Positions 25,010-37,204 are shown, counted from the stretch's first letter. The stretch: 64,000 bases of DNA from Pomacea canaliculata (GCF_003073045.1 NC_037592.1:8100047-8164046), one strand, 5' to 3'. Numbers and translations: made by a program. The notes: generated from the sequence alone by a model not told the origin.

Positions 25010-25703
25010 GGGCTTCTGCTTCTGCTAAGGCTAAATTCTTTGGGGAACCCTTCTTCAGATTTTTAAGGGGTCCCTGTTCTTCGCCCAAATTTGAAGGGGA
25101 CCCCATTGACGAAAATTGAAGGGGTCCTCCGAACTTTTAATGCGTACTGTAAGCAATTTTTGCGTAAGCAGAAACCCTGATAATAATAATAATACTTCCC
25201 AGTTCCAGTCACAGCTGAACTGCATGACCTGGTTGACTAGAGAGAGAGATGTCTGTACATTCCGATAGTTTTATACTGTGAGCATAGAGGGAGATGGCTG
25301 TGTTTGTGAGAGAGATGTGAGATAGAAAAGGAGTGAATGAGAGAAATAGTTTAGCAGGCAGTCATTTAAAGAGAAAAAGGACTAAAGTAGTTTGTGTTAT
25401 AATTTAAAATACTGGTGTAAGAAATAGTCAAACCACTCAAAAACACTCTTCAGTTCATGAAACCTAGCTATCGTAAAACAGAAAAAAGATAGAAGTTGGG
25501 GTTGGGGTGAAGGGAGGATGATACTACATGTTTATTTGTTTGTGTTCTGTGTGCAGTCCCGCACAGCCTTAGCATCAGGAGACACCCAACGAGCTCAGAA
25601 CTTAAGCCAGGAGTCTCGCCGCTTGTCCCTGGTTGCCATCGCATTTGGATGTGTCGCAATCGTCATTGTCATCATCGCAGCTGTCGTCTCGGCGACCATA
25701 TAA
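21957..25703 (+). CDS. CD225 (IFITM/dispanin-like) membrane protein, copy 1
   Basis: Predicted 123-residue membrane protein. Exons: 21957-21972 (MDSKQ), 23506-23588, 23674-23799, 25557-25703 (TAA). Residues 6-33 form a Gln/Tyr-rich cytosolic tail. Residues 34-75 carry the first hydrophobic helix, NMGLAIFTTICCCWPIGLFA, with a Cys triplet like the palmitoylated cysteines of IFITMs. Residues 76-123 carry the conserved loop (SRTALASGD..RAQ.LS.ESRRLS) and a C-terminal membrane helix rich in Val/Ile. The split between exons 3 and 4 falls at the same place in the CD225 domain as in vertebrate IFITM genes. Copy 1 ends SATI, has Gln instead of Glu before the last junction, and keeps a good promoter. 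ATTAAA at 25954 is a likely poly(A) signal. The most diverged intact gene on the left of the array; role inferred from the family only. Confidence 0.88.
22316..22486 (-). mobile_element. tRNA-derived SINE with perfect target-site duplication
   Basis: On the minus strand it begins with a tRNA-like head (GGTGGCGCAACGGTTAGCAC as A box, a GAGTTCATTTC B-box-like site), then GTTTACAGGGCTGGCT and a C-rich tail. It is flanked by TGAACAGCTGTAAAG at 22301-22315 and 22487-22501. Every other array copy has this 15-mer once, uninterrupted (for example near 27868, 33351, 49830), which proves the insertion. It lies in intron 1 of copy 1. Confidence 0.88.
23155..23430. mobile_element. hAT MITE fragment in intron 1 of copy 1
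   Basis: Paralogous introns run from GCAAAAACTAAA into other sequence; here a foreign block follows and ends TTTTGAGAACCACTG at 23430, the classic CAGTGGTTCTCAAA hAT terminus. A GGTCCGCGGACCAC palindrome lies just inside. No matching left terminus was found, so the copy is truncated. Confidence 0.6.
24885..25007. repeat. trinucleotide microsatellite (TAG)n/(TAA)n
   Basis: Runs of TAG then a long TAA run in intron 3 of copy 1. Related but differently composed tracts occupy the same place in copies 2-5. Confidence 0.9.
25008..25179. mobile_element. hAT-type MITE inserted in the (TAA)n tract
   Basis: Termini AAGGGCTTCTGCTT and, inverted, CAGGGTTTCTGCTT. ATAATAAT flanks both sides (25000-25007, 25180-25187), consistent with an 8 bp duplication, although the host tract is itself a repeat. 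Interior has palindromic AAGGGGTCC/GGGGACCCC pieces. 172 bp, no coding capacity. Confidence 0.7.
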
Positions 25704-26040
25704 CTACCAGAATAGTTACTGACGACGTCAGAGCTTTCAGACCGGGAATCCTGTTCCTGGAGGGAGCATGTGGTTGCTGAGGAACCGGATATAAGACTGT
25801 CTCACACCCGGCAGCTGTCGAAGAAAGACTTTAATGCAAGACGCACACATTTGTTGCACTTTGTAGCTAATAGACATGATGCACGTGAGCGCGTGCGTGA
25901 GTGCTTTGTTGCACACCCATTGACTTTTGTGACAATGTAGACGAAAAATAATGATTAAAATGATGGATTAGACGAGCTTTTAACAAATTGTTGTTTACTG
26001 TTTTGTTGTTGATGATCTTTTAGACTTTAGAGAATACAAA
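25704..26040 (+). other. 3' UTR and downstream flank of copy 1
   Basis: Conserved block after every exon 4 (GACCGGGAATCCTGTTCCTGG, then GAGGAACCGGATATAAGAC). ATTAAA at 25954-25959, and at the matching positions of copies 2-4 (31989, 36508, 41033), is the likely poly(A) signal. Confidence 0.6.
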
Positions 26041-27480
26041 GGTTCGCGGATGTCTGTACAAGGACATCCACGCCACCAAGTTTGGATGGTTTGGTAGTTA
26101 GGCGTGTGAAAGATATACAGAAAATTATCGTCGTAGGTGCTCAGGTTTTTGTATGGTCAGCGTGGTTGAAGTAAAGACACAACACACTTCTTCTGCAGAT
26201 TGATGAAGTCTGAACAGAATAATTATCAAGTTTGTTTTCTGGAAATAAAGATCTCTGAAAGTGAAAGGAAATGTTGATGCCGCCGTGGTATACCACGCTG
26301 CAACTTGAGGAGTCCATCGTCTTCTGTGAATTGTTACTTCCACATCACTCGCAGCTCTGTCTTTTAAAAACTTCACTCGAAACGATGCCAAAACTAAGAT
26401 TGAACACAGTTTTACTTGCTAATAATAAATGTTTCGACCACCATTTTGTAGTAAGTGCAAGTGATTCTACACACGTATCGATGAGACCATTTCGATTTGA
26501 GTGGGGTGAAGGTTATGTGTATACATTATTTTCCGAAATCGTCCATATGAGAACTTGGTCTTATCATATCATCCTGTTTGAATCTCATTAATTTTGAAGA
26601 CGTTGTAGTAGATTAGCCATGTGTAGAATTCACATAAACAATCCGATTACACTCTGTAAGTATTCTGTTTTCATGTTTGGGCAAGTTGACGATCAAGATA
26701 GTTTGATGACGCGATGACCTCTTCACGCTGTGTTCAAACTTCTCAAACAGGATGTATTGCCTGTGATCGAGGTTGCGAAATGTTTTGGACACAAAGGCTC
26801 GAGGACGTCTGTACACAGATATCAATGCCACCAATTTTGGATGGTTTGGTAGTTAGGGAAAGAAAATTATCATCTTATGTGCTTCAGGTTTTGTTTGGTC
26901 AGCGTGGTTGAAGTACAGACATAACACACCTGTTCTGCAGATTGATGAATACTGAACAGTATAATTATCAAGTATCTGCTGTATATTGCTGTTTTGTGGA
27001 AATAAAGATCTCTAAAAGTGAAAGGAGATGCTGATGCCGCCGTGGTATACCACGCTGCAACTTGAGGAGTCCATCGTCTTCTGTGAATTGTTAATTCCGC
27101 ATCACTCATAGCTTTCTCGCTAAAAAAAATTCACTAGAAACGATGTCAAAGCTAAGATTGAACTCAGTTTTATTATCTAATAATATATGTTTCGACCACC
27201 ATTTTGTAGTAAGCGTGCATGATACCATATACACCTCCGTTAAGACCATTTCAATTTGAGTGGGGTGAAGGTTTTATGTATACATTATTTTCCGAAATCG
27301 TCCATATGAGAACTTGGTCTTATCATATCATCCTGTTTGAACTGACTGGTGGGGACATTATAACATCACCAAGGAAAGAGTATGTCACAACCGGTGAGCA
27401 CTGGGAGGCGCGCGCAGCATGGAAGGGAAATCCGTGAGCTAAATACAGCAACGATCAACAGTTGCGACCAGCATATCGAT
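26040..27480 (+). repeat. upstream module present twice (26040-26600 and 26600-27480)
   Basis: The module that precedes the promoter of most copies (AGAATACAAAGGTTCGCGG ... TTTCGACCACCATTTTGTAG ... ATTTTCCGAAATCGTCCATA) occurs here in two tandem versions about 75-85 percent alike by eye. The second version resembles the one at 48490-49300. It contains no supportable gene. Confidence 0.7.
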
Positions 27481-27529
27481 CTGATCCCTGATCTTTACTG
27501 CATATTCTTGTGGTTTCTTTGCCAGTCAA
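27415..27529 (+). promoter_or_regulatory. truncated promoter block of CD225 copy 2
   Basis: Has GGGAAATCCGTGAGCTAAAT and the 5' leader, but the ~75 bp in between with the inverted CCAAT box and TATA-like ACTTAAGTA of the other copies is missing: CAGCAACGA joins directly to CAACAGTTGCGACCAGC. Copy 2 may be poorly transcribed or use another start. Confidence 0.6.
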
Positions 27530-30500
27530 ATGGACCCGAAACAAGGTAAATAAATTAATTCAAATATTACTGGACAGGAATCAAACCTCATTTTTTTAAT
27601 TCATAGAGAGTAAATTAAAGTTACAACAAATGATTTAGAATTTGATTAAATTCTGAAATTTCACAACTTTTAAAAACGTGGCTGGAGTTGCATGATTGTT
27701 CATGTCTCCTTCCCGTACGTAAGATTCCGAATAATCGTCAAAGGGTTTAAGTGCCTGGACTTTCCAGGTACATGGAGGAAAAGATAAGATGTTTTGGAGT
27801 GTTTGAGTAGGAGGAAAGAAAAAAGTTCTAAGTCTGTTTGAATGTTCCTTGTTCTAAAATACTTTTGAACAGCTGTAAAGAACACCATAATAACATGCAT
27901 GATTTGCAGCCAAATGATCTTATGTGCTTTATTATAATTATTTGTAGTTGTTATCCTCTGAGTAAATCTTATTAAGTCGACTAAGTTGGATAAAACCGAA
28001 TGTCACAACCTTGCCTAGGTGTCTGTAACGACGACAGTCTAAAATTTTAGATGATCGGTTTTCTCCAATATTTTCATCGGCGTCGATTCCTGCAACGAAT
28101 GTTTGAGCAAACACCATTAATCAGAGCTTTTTTTCTCCTCCACAATCCCAACAAATGTTCTACAGCAATAATTCTTTATAGACAGTTTTACGATTTATTG
28201 CAAGTCAGTGGAGTAAATGTCATTTTAAGACAATCTGTATGTAAAGAACTGTCAAAAATCAAACTATGGACTTCTTGTGAATACTGTTTCAGTGGTCTAG
28301 CCATTAGGCCTTCGATTACTAGCTCGTTTCCAGTTTTTCCTCCGTCTATATTTCTGATTCCATTCTCTCTCCCCAGCCACATTGTCACTCTCTCTTCTCG
28401 TCCCCTTCACTACTGGTGCACACCTTCAAAATTCTTTTTATTCAAAGGCTGGCGGGCTCAGTTTTTACAGTTTGCAGGCCATCTGCAGGACAGATTTCAA
28501 ATGAAAGATTGAAAGTAACAAGTACAGGAAAACAGGATTGTACCTGAGCATACTGAAATTGTTGAGGTCTGGCGAAAGGACGCACCGAGGCCTGACTCTC
28601 ACAAGATAACATGCAGTACAGTGTACACGCACGCACCCACACGGACAACCCTGGAAACAAATAAATCCCCAGGGCGCTGACATGAACGAATGTCGCAAGT
28701 GCTGGGCCATGTTTGATAAAGACAGACCCTGTATCCATTCCAGGTCATGTTCGATAAAGCCTGTAGGTGCCCACCTCGTTTAATCACGGGTGGTGGTCAC
28801 ACGCTCAATGACTCACAACTGAGCTGACGAGAAGCGAAAGCAAGTTCGCGAACTAAATCGACGAATTTTCTTTTTTCAACAAGACTGTTGATTGTACCAA
28901 GTTCGCAATTGTACTAAAGCTTGACATTTTAAGAAACATGCTATGCAGAGAAATAAATAAATAAATAAATTTGTAAGAGGTTCCATATATTATCTCAATT
29001 GAGATTCACTTGAAACACTCATGCGATACCCATACGTCCCGACTGTGTGTCCTTTGTGTTTATGAAATCAGAGACACCTCGAGTGCCCATCTTCTGTAAA
29101 ATGAAACGATGTATATCATCCAAGATGAGTACAACCGAAAATTCCCCTAAACGGACAGCCCTTGAAAAATTAAGCTGTCAGCCTGTCTCTCCTCCCTCCT
29201 GTTCTATGTTCTCTTGCATCTTATTTTCCATTGCGTATACGACGACAGTATATAGATCATCACATCGTTAGAACTATAATGAAGTGAATTACTGTAATTC
29301 TGCAGTAGTAACAATTACTGTGTGTTACTGATGTAGCTATATCTGTTACACAACTTGATGCATTCTCATACAGCTGCAACAATTATTGCCAGTTCATATA
29401 CTGTGAGAGTATAAGTTGTACTGTAGTTGTACCAGTTGTTGTGACATTTCTCTACTTCTAACTAATCCTCTAGCGGTGTAAACTGCTGTGAACTTATCAT
29501 GATGCTTTAGCATTACTGTCAACGAGACTTTCCCTGTTGACTCATCAGTAACAGTTGGGGTGATGTTGTTTACAACAGGTAACCAGCCCGGATATCCCCA
29601 GCAGAGGTACGCTGTACAACCACAGCAAGGCTACAGCTACAACCACTCTACAGTCATCGTAAGCAAACCCACTTTTTTTATTGTTTATTATTTTGCTTAT
29701 TTTTCGGTTTTTATGTCGATGTATTCACCTTAATATTTATTTACAGGTTACTCAACCAGTAGCCGCCGTTCCAGTTGTTCACAGTGTGCCAGACCACATG
29801 GGCTTGGCTATCTTCACCACACTCTGCTGCTGTTGGCCGATCGGACTTTTTGCCATCATGAAGGCATCCGAGGTGAGAGCCAAAATATCTATAATCATTT
29901 TTGTTAAGGAGATTGGTACGGGCCCTCCGCAACCTAAATTAATAGAACATTTTATATATTCATTTCTAATGCTATACTACTCGTACTGAAGGGCAGTGAG
30001 CACAGAGGAGAAAAATGCTTCTCAGGCAAAGATCATTACATCTGAAATTCATTTTTGAATGACTGTGTCATAACGGGACCACAAAACACTCTCAATGAGA
30101 AGTTCTTGAATTTTTATTTTAAAAAAAAACAAGCAAACAAAAAAAAAAAAACCACCAGGATGCCAGGTAATGCGCATTGGCGAGAACTCCGCTAACTGTA
30201 GATCAAACGACTGAATAGCGACAATTGAGTTGATGTGTGGTCATGCTGGAGAAAAAAATGTAGAGAGAGTAACCGGAAGGAAAGTCTTTAAATTTTTTCA
30301 TGACGTAGAAGATTCGAAAAAGAAGTTAAAGCTTATCAGTGATAGCTATCTTAAGCAAAATCACTGTAAACACAAGCAAAGCTCAAGGTGAAAAAAACTA
30401 ATGTCGCAGCACTGTTTGAATGTCTTTTTAAATAATGCGTTAGTTTATTAAATAGCTCAAAGTTTAACTCTGAGCTCGTACTGAGCCTGAGTAGTGACAA

Positions 30501-31736
30501 ATAACTAACATGATAATAAACTGATTTTATCTGTGATCAAACCTCTCGACTAAAACGTAGTTTTGTTTTCATAGACGATACGATGAAATAACAACGACAA
30601 ACTGAGTCAGAAACGACCTCATGGGGAAGGTGCCAATAAAAAAATATTTATTCGATAATCATCAGTCCCTTAAATCACAGATCGTGTGCGGATATATAGG
30701 TTCATGAGTTCGATCAACCGAGGTGATCATTTTTTAATAAAAACATGAGCAAACGTCGAGGAGGTTCAGACTTCTCACGTCCTCCGATACGTGGAGTGCG
30801 GATACATCACTATTTTCATCACTCCAGCCTTTTTCCAGTCATCTCCCTTTCCCTACCCTTACTAGTGAAAGGGAAGTAATCATGTGCTTGTTCAGAATGC
30901 GACGGGTAAAGCAGACAACCAAGGATAAGAGAAGTTGCAGGTACAAGGGTTGCCGAGATACTCTGCAACTTTACATTGTAACATGTACTGAATAGACTTT
31001 CTCTCCAGTTTCGCGAGATGTAGTAGTAGTAATAATAATAATAGTAGTAGTCGTAATAAAAATAATAATCATAATGACGACGACGACGACGACGATGACG
31101 ACGATGATGATGATGATGATAATGATGATAATAATATACATGCATGCATGGACTGAACAGACTTTCTCTCCAGTTTCGCGAGTATTATTATTATTATTAC
31201 TACTACTACTAATACTACTACTACTACTTCCAGTTCCAGTCACAGCTGAACTGCATGACCTGGTTGACTAGAGAGAGAGATGTCTGTACATTCCGATAGT
31301 TTTATACTGTGAGCATAGACGGAGATGGGTGTGTGTGAGAGAGATGTGAGATAGAAAAGGGGTGAAACGAGAGAGATAGTTTAGCAGGAAGTCATTCAAA
31401 GAGAAAAAGGACTAAAGTAGTTTGTTATAAATTTAAAATACTGAAGTGTAAGAAATAGTCAAACCACTCAAAAACACTCTTCAGTTCATGAAACCTAGCT
31501 ATCGTAAAACAGAAAAAAGATAGAAGTTGGGTTGGGGTGAAGGGAGGATGATACAAGATGTTTATTTGTTTGTGTTCTGTGTGCAGTCCCGCACTGCCTT
31601 AGCATCAGGGGACTTCCAACGAGCTCAGACCTTAAGCCAGGACTCTCGCCGCTTGTCCCTGTTTTCCATCGCCGGTGGATGTGTCTCAATCGTCATTGTC
31701 ATCATCGTAGTTGTCACCATGGTCACCAGTAATTAA
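27530..31736 (+). CDS. CD225 (IFITM/dispanin-like) membrane protein, copy 2
   Basis: 123 residues. Exons: 27530-27545 (MDPKQ), 29579-29658, 29747-29872, 31587-31736 (TAA). Tail residues 6-32 (QPGYPQQRYAVQPQQGYSY); CD225 first helix GLAIFTTLCCCWPIGLFAIM; loop SRTALASGDFQRAQTLSQDS; second helix rich in Val/Ile, ending TMVTSN. It differs from copy 4 by His for Asn just before the first helix (PDHMG versus PDNMG). Exons 2-4 belong to the first of three almost identical 4.5 kb units, whereas exon 1 lies in an older, diverged block. The core promoter block is deleted, so expression is doubtful although the reading frame is intact. Poly(A) signal ATTAAA at 31989. Confidence 0.85.
31020..31240. repeat. 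trinucleotide microsatellite cluster in intron 3 of copy 2
   Basis: TAG, TAA, GAC/GAT and TAC runs, with ACTTTCTCTCCAGTTTCGCGAG present on both sides of part of the cluster. The same composite lies at 35540-35745 and 40062-40273. Confidence 0.85.
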
Positions 31737-32689
31737 TAACTACTACAATAGTTACTGACGACATCAGCTTTTCGGACCGGGAATCCTGTTCCTGGAGAGA
31801 GCGTGTGGTTGCTGAGGAACCGGATATAAGACTGTCTCACACACGGCAGCTGGCGAAGAAAGACTTTAATGCAAGACGCACACATTATTTGCACTTTGTA
31901 GCTGATAGACATGATGCACGTGAGCACGTGCGTGTGTGCTTTGTTGTACACCCATTGACTTTTGTGACAATGTAGACGAAAAATAATGATTAAAATGAAG
32001 GATTAGACGAGCTTTTAAGAAATTGTTGTTTACTGCTTTGTTGTTGATGATCTTTTAGACAGAGAATACAAAGGTTCGCGGATGTCTATACAAGGACATC
32101 CACGCCACCAAGTTTCGATGGTTTGGTAGTTCGGCGAGTGAAAGATATCCAGAAAATTATCGTCGTAGGTGCTCAGGTTTTTGTATGGTCAGCGTGGTTG
32201 AAGTACAGACATAACACACCTCTTCTGCAGATTGATGAAGTCTGAACAGAATAATTATCAAGTTTGTTTTCTGGAAATAAATATCTCTGAATGTGAAAGG
32301 AAATGCTGATGTCGCCGTGGTATACCACGCTGCAACTTGAGGAGTCCATCGTCTTCTGTGAATTGTTACATCCGCATCACTCGCAGCTCTGTCTTTTAAA
32401 AACTTCACTCGAAACGATGCCAAAACTAAGATTGAACACAGTTTTACTTGCTAATAATAAATGTTTCGACCACCATTTTGTAGTAAGTGCACGTGATTCT
32501 ACACACGTATCGATGAGACCATTTCGATTTGAGTGGGGTGAAGGTTATACGTATACATTATTTTCCGAAATCGTCCATATGAGAACTTGATGTTATCATA
32601 TCATCCTCTTTGAGCTGTCTGGCAGGGACATTACAACATTACCAAGGAAATGTCACAACCGGTGAGCACTGGGAGGCGCGCGCAGCGTG
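31737..32689 (+). other. 3' flank of copy 2 and upstream module of copy 3
   Basis: 3' UTR with ATTAAA at 31989, then the upstream module from about 32055. No separate gene; the minus-strand frames here are repeated passively in each module. Confidence 0.6.
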
Positions 32690-32870
32690 CAAGGGAAAAC
32701 CGTGAGCTAAATTTAGCAGCGAGCTACACGACCAGCGATTGGTTGAGGTCCGTGGGGAGGTTTGAGACTTAAGTACAGACCACCCCAGACACCCGACAAC
32801 AGTTGCGAACAGCATCTCGATCTGATCCCTGATCTTTACTGGAGTTTTTTGTGGTTTCTTTGCCAGTCAA
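32690..32870 (+). promoter_or_regulatory. core promoter and 5' UTR of CD225 copy 3
   Basis: Full block: GGGAAAACCG, inverted CCAAT (ATTGG 32738-32742), TATA-like ACTTAAGTA and leader. Confidence 0.6.
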
Positions 32871-35800
32871 ATGGACCCGAAACAAGGTAAATAAATTATT
32901 TCAAATATTACTGGACAGGAATCAAACCTCTTTTTTTTAATTCATAGAGAGTAAATTAAAGTTACAACAAATGACACAATTTGATTTAATTCTGACATTT
33001 CACAACTTTTAAAAACTTGGCTGGAGTTGCATAATTGTTCATGTCTCCTTCCCGTACATAAGATTCCAGATAATCGCCAAAGGTTTAAGTGCCTGTACTT
33101 TCCGAGCACCTTAGTACTTGGAGGAAAAGATAAGAACGATCGTCTACCCTAGGTCTATGATATTTTACAACTAGTAAAATAACTGCACGAGAATCCATCA
33201 AGCTGTGCAGTGCTGTGAAGTTTTCCTAATTTTGTTGGCTTTTGTTTGTTGCGATATTTGGTACGTTATTTGCATGTTTAGTGTTTGAGTAGGAGGAGAG
33301 AAAAAGTTGATAAACCTGTTTGAATAAGTTCCTTGTTCTAAAATACTTTTGAACAGCTGTAAAGAACGCCATAATAACAGGAATAATTTGCAGCCAGATG
33401 CTCTTCTGTGCTTCCTTATAATTATAAGTAGTTGTTATAATCTGAATAAATCTTATTAAGTCGACTAAGTCATAACAAACCCTGTCCCAAGCCAGATGAT
33501 ATCTTTAATTACTTCAACATTATCCGAAGTCTGACGCGTGAAACATTTCCTGTTTTTAATTTCCGTTTATGTTAATAAAATTAGAGACACCTCCAGTGCC
33601 CCATTTTCTGTAAAATGAAACGATGTATATTGCTGAAGATAGGTACAACCTAAAACTCCCCTAAACGGACAGCCTGTGAAAAATTAAGCTGTCAGCCTGT
33701 CTCTCCTCCCTCCTGTTCTATGTTCTCTTGCATCTTATTTTCCATTGCGTATACGACGACAGTATATAGATCATCACATCGTTAGAACTATAATGAAGTG
33801 AATTACTGTAATTCTGCAGTAGTAACAATTACTGTGTGTTACTGATGTAGCTATATCTGTTACACAACTTGATGCATTCTCATACAGCTGCAACAATTAT
33901 TGCAGTTCATATACTGTGAGAGTATAAGTTGTACTGTAGTTGTACCAGTTGTTGTGACATTTCTCTACTTCTAACTAATCCTCTAGCGGTGTAAACTGCT
34001 GTGAACTTATCATGATGCTTTAGCATTACTGTCAACGAGACTTTCCCTGTTGACTCATCAGTAACAGTTGGGGTGATGTTGTTTACAACAGGTAACCAGC
34101 CCGGATATCCCCAGCAGAGGTACGCTGTACAACCACAGCAAGGCTACAGCTACAACCACTCTACAGTCATCGTAAGCAAACCCACTTTTTTATTGTTTAT
34201 TATTTTGCTTATTTTTCGGTTTTTATGTCGATGTATTCACCTTAATATTTATTTACAGGTTACTCAACAGTAGCCGCCGTTCCAGTTTGTTCACAGTGTG
34301 CCAGACAACATGGCTTGGCTATCTTCACCACACTCTGCTGCTGTTGGCCGATCGGACTTTTTGCCATCATGAAGGCATCCGAGGTGAGAGCCAAAATATC
34401 TATAATCATTTTTGTTAAGGAGATTGGTACGGCCCTCCGCAACCTAAATTAATAGAACATTTTATATATTCATTTCTAATGCTATACCTACTCGTACTGA
34501 AGGGCAGTGAGCACAGAGGAGAAAAATGCTTCTCAGGCAAAGATCATTACCATCTGAAATTCATTTTTGAATGACTGTGTCATAACGGGACCACAAAACA
34601 CTCTCCAATGAGAAGTTCTTGAATTTTTATTTTAAAAAAAAACAAGCAAACAAAAAAAAAAAAAACCACCAGGATGCCAGGTAATGCGCATTGGGCGAGA
34701 ACTCCGCTAACTGTAGATCAAACGACTGAATAGCGACAATTGAGTTGATGTGTGGTCATGCTGGAGAAAAAAATGTAGAGAGAGGTAACCGGAAGGAAAG
34801 TCTTTAAATTTTTTCATGACGTAGAAGATTCGAAAAAGAAGTTAAAGCTTATCAGTGATAGCTATCTTAAGCAAAAATCACTGTAAACACAAGCAAAGCT
34901 CAAGGTGAAAAAAACTAATGTCGCAGCACTGTTTGAATGTCTTTTTAAATAATGCGTTAGTTTATTAAATAGCTCAAAGTTTAACTCTGAGCTCGTACTG
35001 AGCCTGAGTAGTGACAAATAACTAACATGATAATAAACTGATTTTATCTGTGATCAAACCTCTCGACTAAAACGTAGTTTTGTTTTCATAGACGATACGA
35101 TGAAATAACAACGACAAACTGAGTCAGAAACGACCTCATGGGGAAGGTGCCAATAAAAAAATATTTATTCGATAATCATCAGTCCCCTTAAATCACAGAT
35201 CGTGTGCGGATATATAGGTTCATGAGTTCGATCAACCGAGGTGATCATTTTTTAATAAAAACATGAGCAAACGTCGAGGAGGGTTCAGACTTCTCACGTC
35301 CCTCCGATACGTGGAGTGCGGATACATCACTATTTTCATCACTCCAGCCTTTTTCCAGTCATCTCCCTTTCCCCTACCCTTACTAGTGAAAGGGAAGTAA
35401 ATCATGTGCTTGTTCAGAATGCGACGGGTAAAGCAGACAACCAAGGATAAGAAGTTGCAGGTACAAGGGTTGCCGAGATACTCTGCAACTTTACATTGTA
35501 ACATGTACTGAATAGACTTTCTCTCCAGTTTCGCGAGATGTAGTAGTAGTAATAATAATAATAGTAGTAGTCGTAATAAAAATAATAATCATAATGACGA
35601 CGACGACGACGACGATGACGACGATGATGATGATGATGATAATGATGATAATAATATACATTGCATGCATGGACTGAACAGACTTTCTCTCCAGTTTCGC
35701 GAGTATTATTATTATTATTACTACTACTAATACTACTACTACTACTTCCCAGTTCCAGTCACAGCTGAACTGCATGACCTGGTTGACTAGAGAGAGAGAT

Positions 35801-36256
35801 GTCTGTACATTCCGATAGTTTTATACTGTGAGCATAGACGGAGATGGGTGTGTGTGAGAGAGATGTGAGATAGAAAAGGGGTGAAACGAGAGAGATAGTT
35901 TAGCAGGAAGTCATTCAAAGAGAAAAAGGACTAAAGTAGTTTGTGTTATAATTTAAAATACTGAAGTGTAAGAAATAGTCAAACCACTCAAAAACACTCT
36001 TCAGTTCATGAAACCTAGCTATCGTAAAACAGAAAAAAGATAGAAGTTGGGTTGGGGTGAAGGGAGGATGATACAAGATGTTTATTTGTTTGTGTTCTGT
36101 GTGCAGTCCCGCACTGCCTTAGCATCAGGGGACTTCCAACGAGCTCAGACCTTAAGCCAGGACTCTCGCCGCTTGTCCTGTTTTTCCATCGCCGGTGGAT
36201 GTGTCTCAATCGTCATTGTCATCATCGTAGTTGTCACCATGGTCACCAGTAATTAA
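32871..36256 (+). pseudogene. CD225 membrane protein copy 3, frameshifted as read
   Basis: Exons: 32871-32886 (MDPKQ), 34092-34171, 34259-34383, 36107-36256. Relative to copies 2 and 4, exon 3 has three single-base indels (one C lost near 34267, one T gained near 34286, one G lost near 34313), making it 125 bp and giving a stop right after VTQQ. Exon 4 has a paired loss and gain in TCC/TGTTTT that only changes Leu to Cys. All changes sit in homopolymers within almost identical repeats, so assembly or polishing error is a serious alternative to true decay. Promoter and splice sites are intact. Confidence 0.75.
35540..35745. repeat. trinucleotide microsatellite cluster in intron 3 of copy 3
   Basis: Same composite TAG/TAA/GAC/GAT/TAC tract as in copies 2 and 4. 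Confidence 0.85.
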
Positions 36257-37204
36257 TAACTACTACAATAGTTACTGACGACATCAGCTTTTCGGACGGG
36301 AATCCTGTTCCTGGAGAGAGCGTGTGGTTGCTGAGGAACCGGATATAAGACTGTCTCACACACGGCAGCTGGCGAAGAAAGACTTTAATGCAAGACGCAC
36401 ACATTATTTGCACTTTGTAGCTGATAGACATGATGCACGTGAGCACGTGCGTGTGTGCTTTGTTGTACACCCATTGACTTTTGTGACAATGTAGACGAAA
36501 AATAATGATTAAAATGAAGGATTAGACGAGCTTTTAAGAAATTGTTGTTTACTGCTTTGTTGTTGATGATCTTTTAGACAGAGAATACAAAGGTTCGCGG
36601 ATGTCTATACAAGGACATCCACGCCACCAAGTTTCGATGGTTTGGTAGTTCGGCGAGTGAAAGATATCCAGAAAATTATCGTCGTAGGTGCTCAGGTTTT
36701 TGTATGGTCAGCGTGGTTGAAGTACAGACATAACACACCTCTTCTGCAGATTGATGAAGTCTGAACAGAATAATTATCAAGTTTGTTTTCTGGAAATAAA
36801 TATCTCTGAATGTGAAAGGAAATGCTGATGTCGCCGTGGTATACCACGCTGCAACTTGAGGAGTCCATCGTCTTCTGTGAATTGTTACATCCGCATCACT
36901 CGCAGCTCTGTCTTTTAAAAAACTTCACTCGAAACGATGCCAAAACTAAGATTGAACACAGTTTTACTTGCTAATAATAAATGTTTCGACCACCATTTTG
37001 TAGTAAGTGCACGTGATTCTACACACGTATCGATGAGACCATTTCGATTTGAGTGGGGTGAAGGTTATACGTATACATTATTTTCCGAAATCGTCCATAT
37101 GAGAACTTGATGTTATCATATCATCCTCTTTGAGCTGTCTGGCAGGGACATTACAACATTACCAAGGAAATGTCACAACGGTGAGCACTGGGAGGCGCGC
37201 AGCG
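36257..37204 (+). other. 3' flank of copy 3 and upstream module of copy 4
   Basis: ATTAAA at 36508 and the shared upstream module; no separate gene seen. Confidence 0.6.

Larger units (their letters stand above)
29165..33685 (+). repeat. tandem unit 1 of ~4.52 kb
   Basis: Contains exons 2-4 of copy 2 plus the promoter and exon 1 of copy 3. Nearly identical to 33686-38205 and 38206-42752. The repeat edge lies in intron 1 near AGCTGTCAGCCTGTCTCTCC; left of 29165 the match to the other units drops sharply. Confidence 0.85.

Noticed and set aside
24609..25106. Long minus-strand frame with poly-Ile/poly-Leu
   Set aside because: Translation of the (TAA)n/(TAG)n microsatellite; not a protein.
26125..26391. 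88-90 residue minus-strand frame repeated at 32157, 41201 and 54639
   Set aside because: Recurs only because the module is duplicated. It is broken in the module at about 36677-36943 by one base and absent or altered elsewhere, with no splice or start context.
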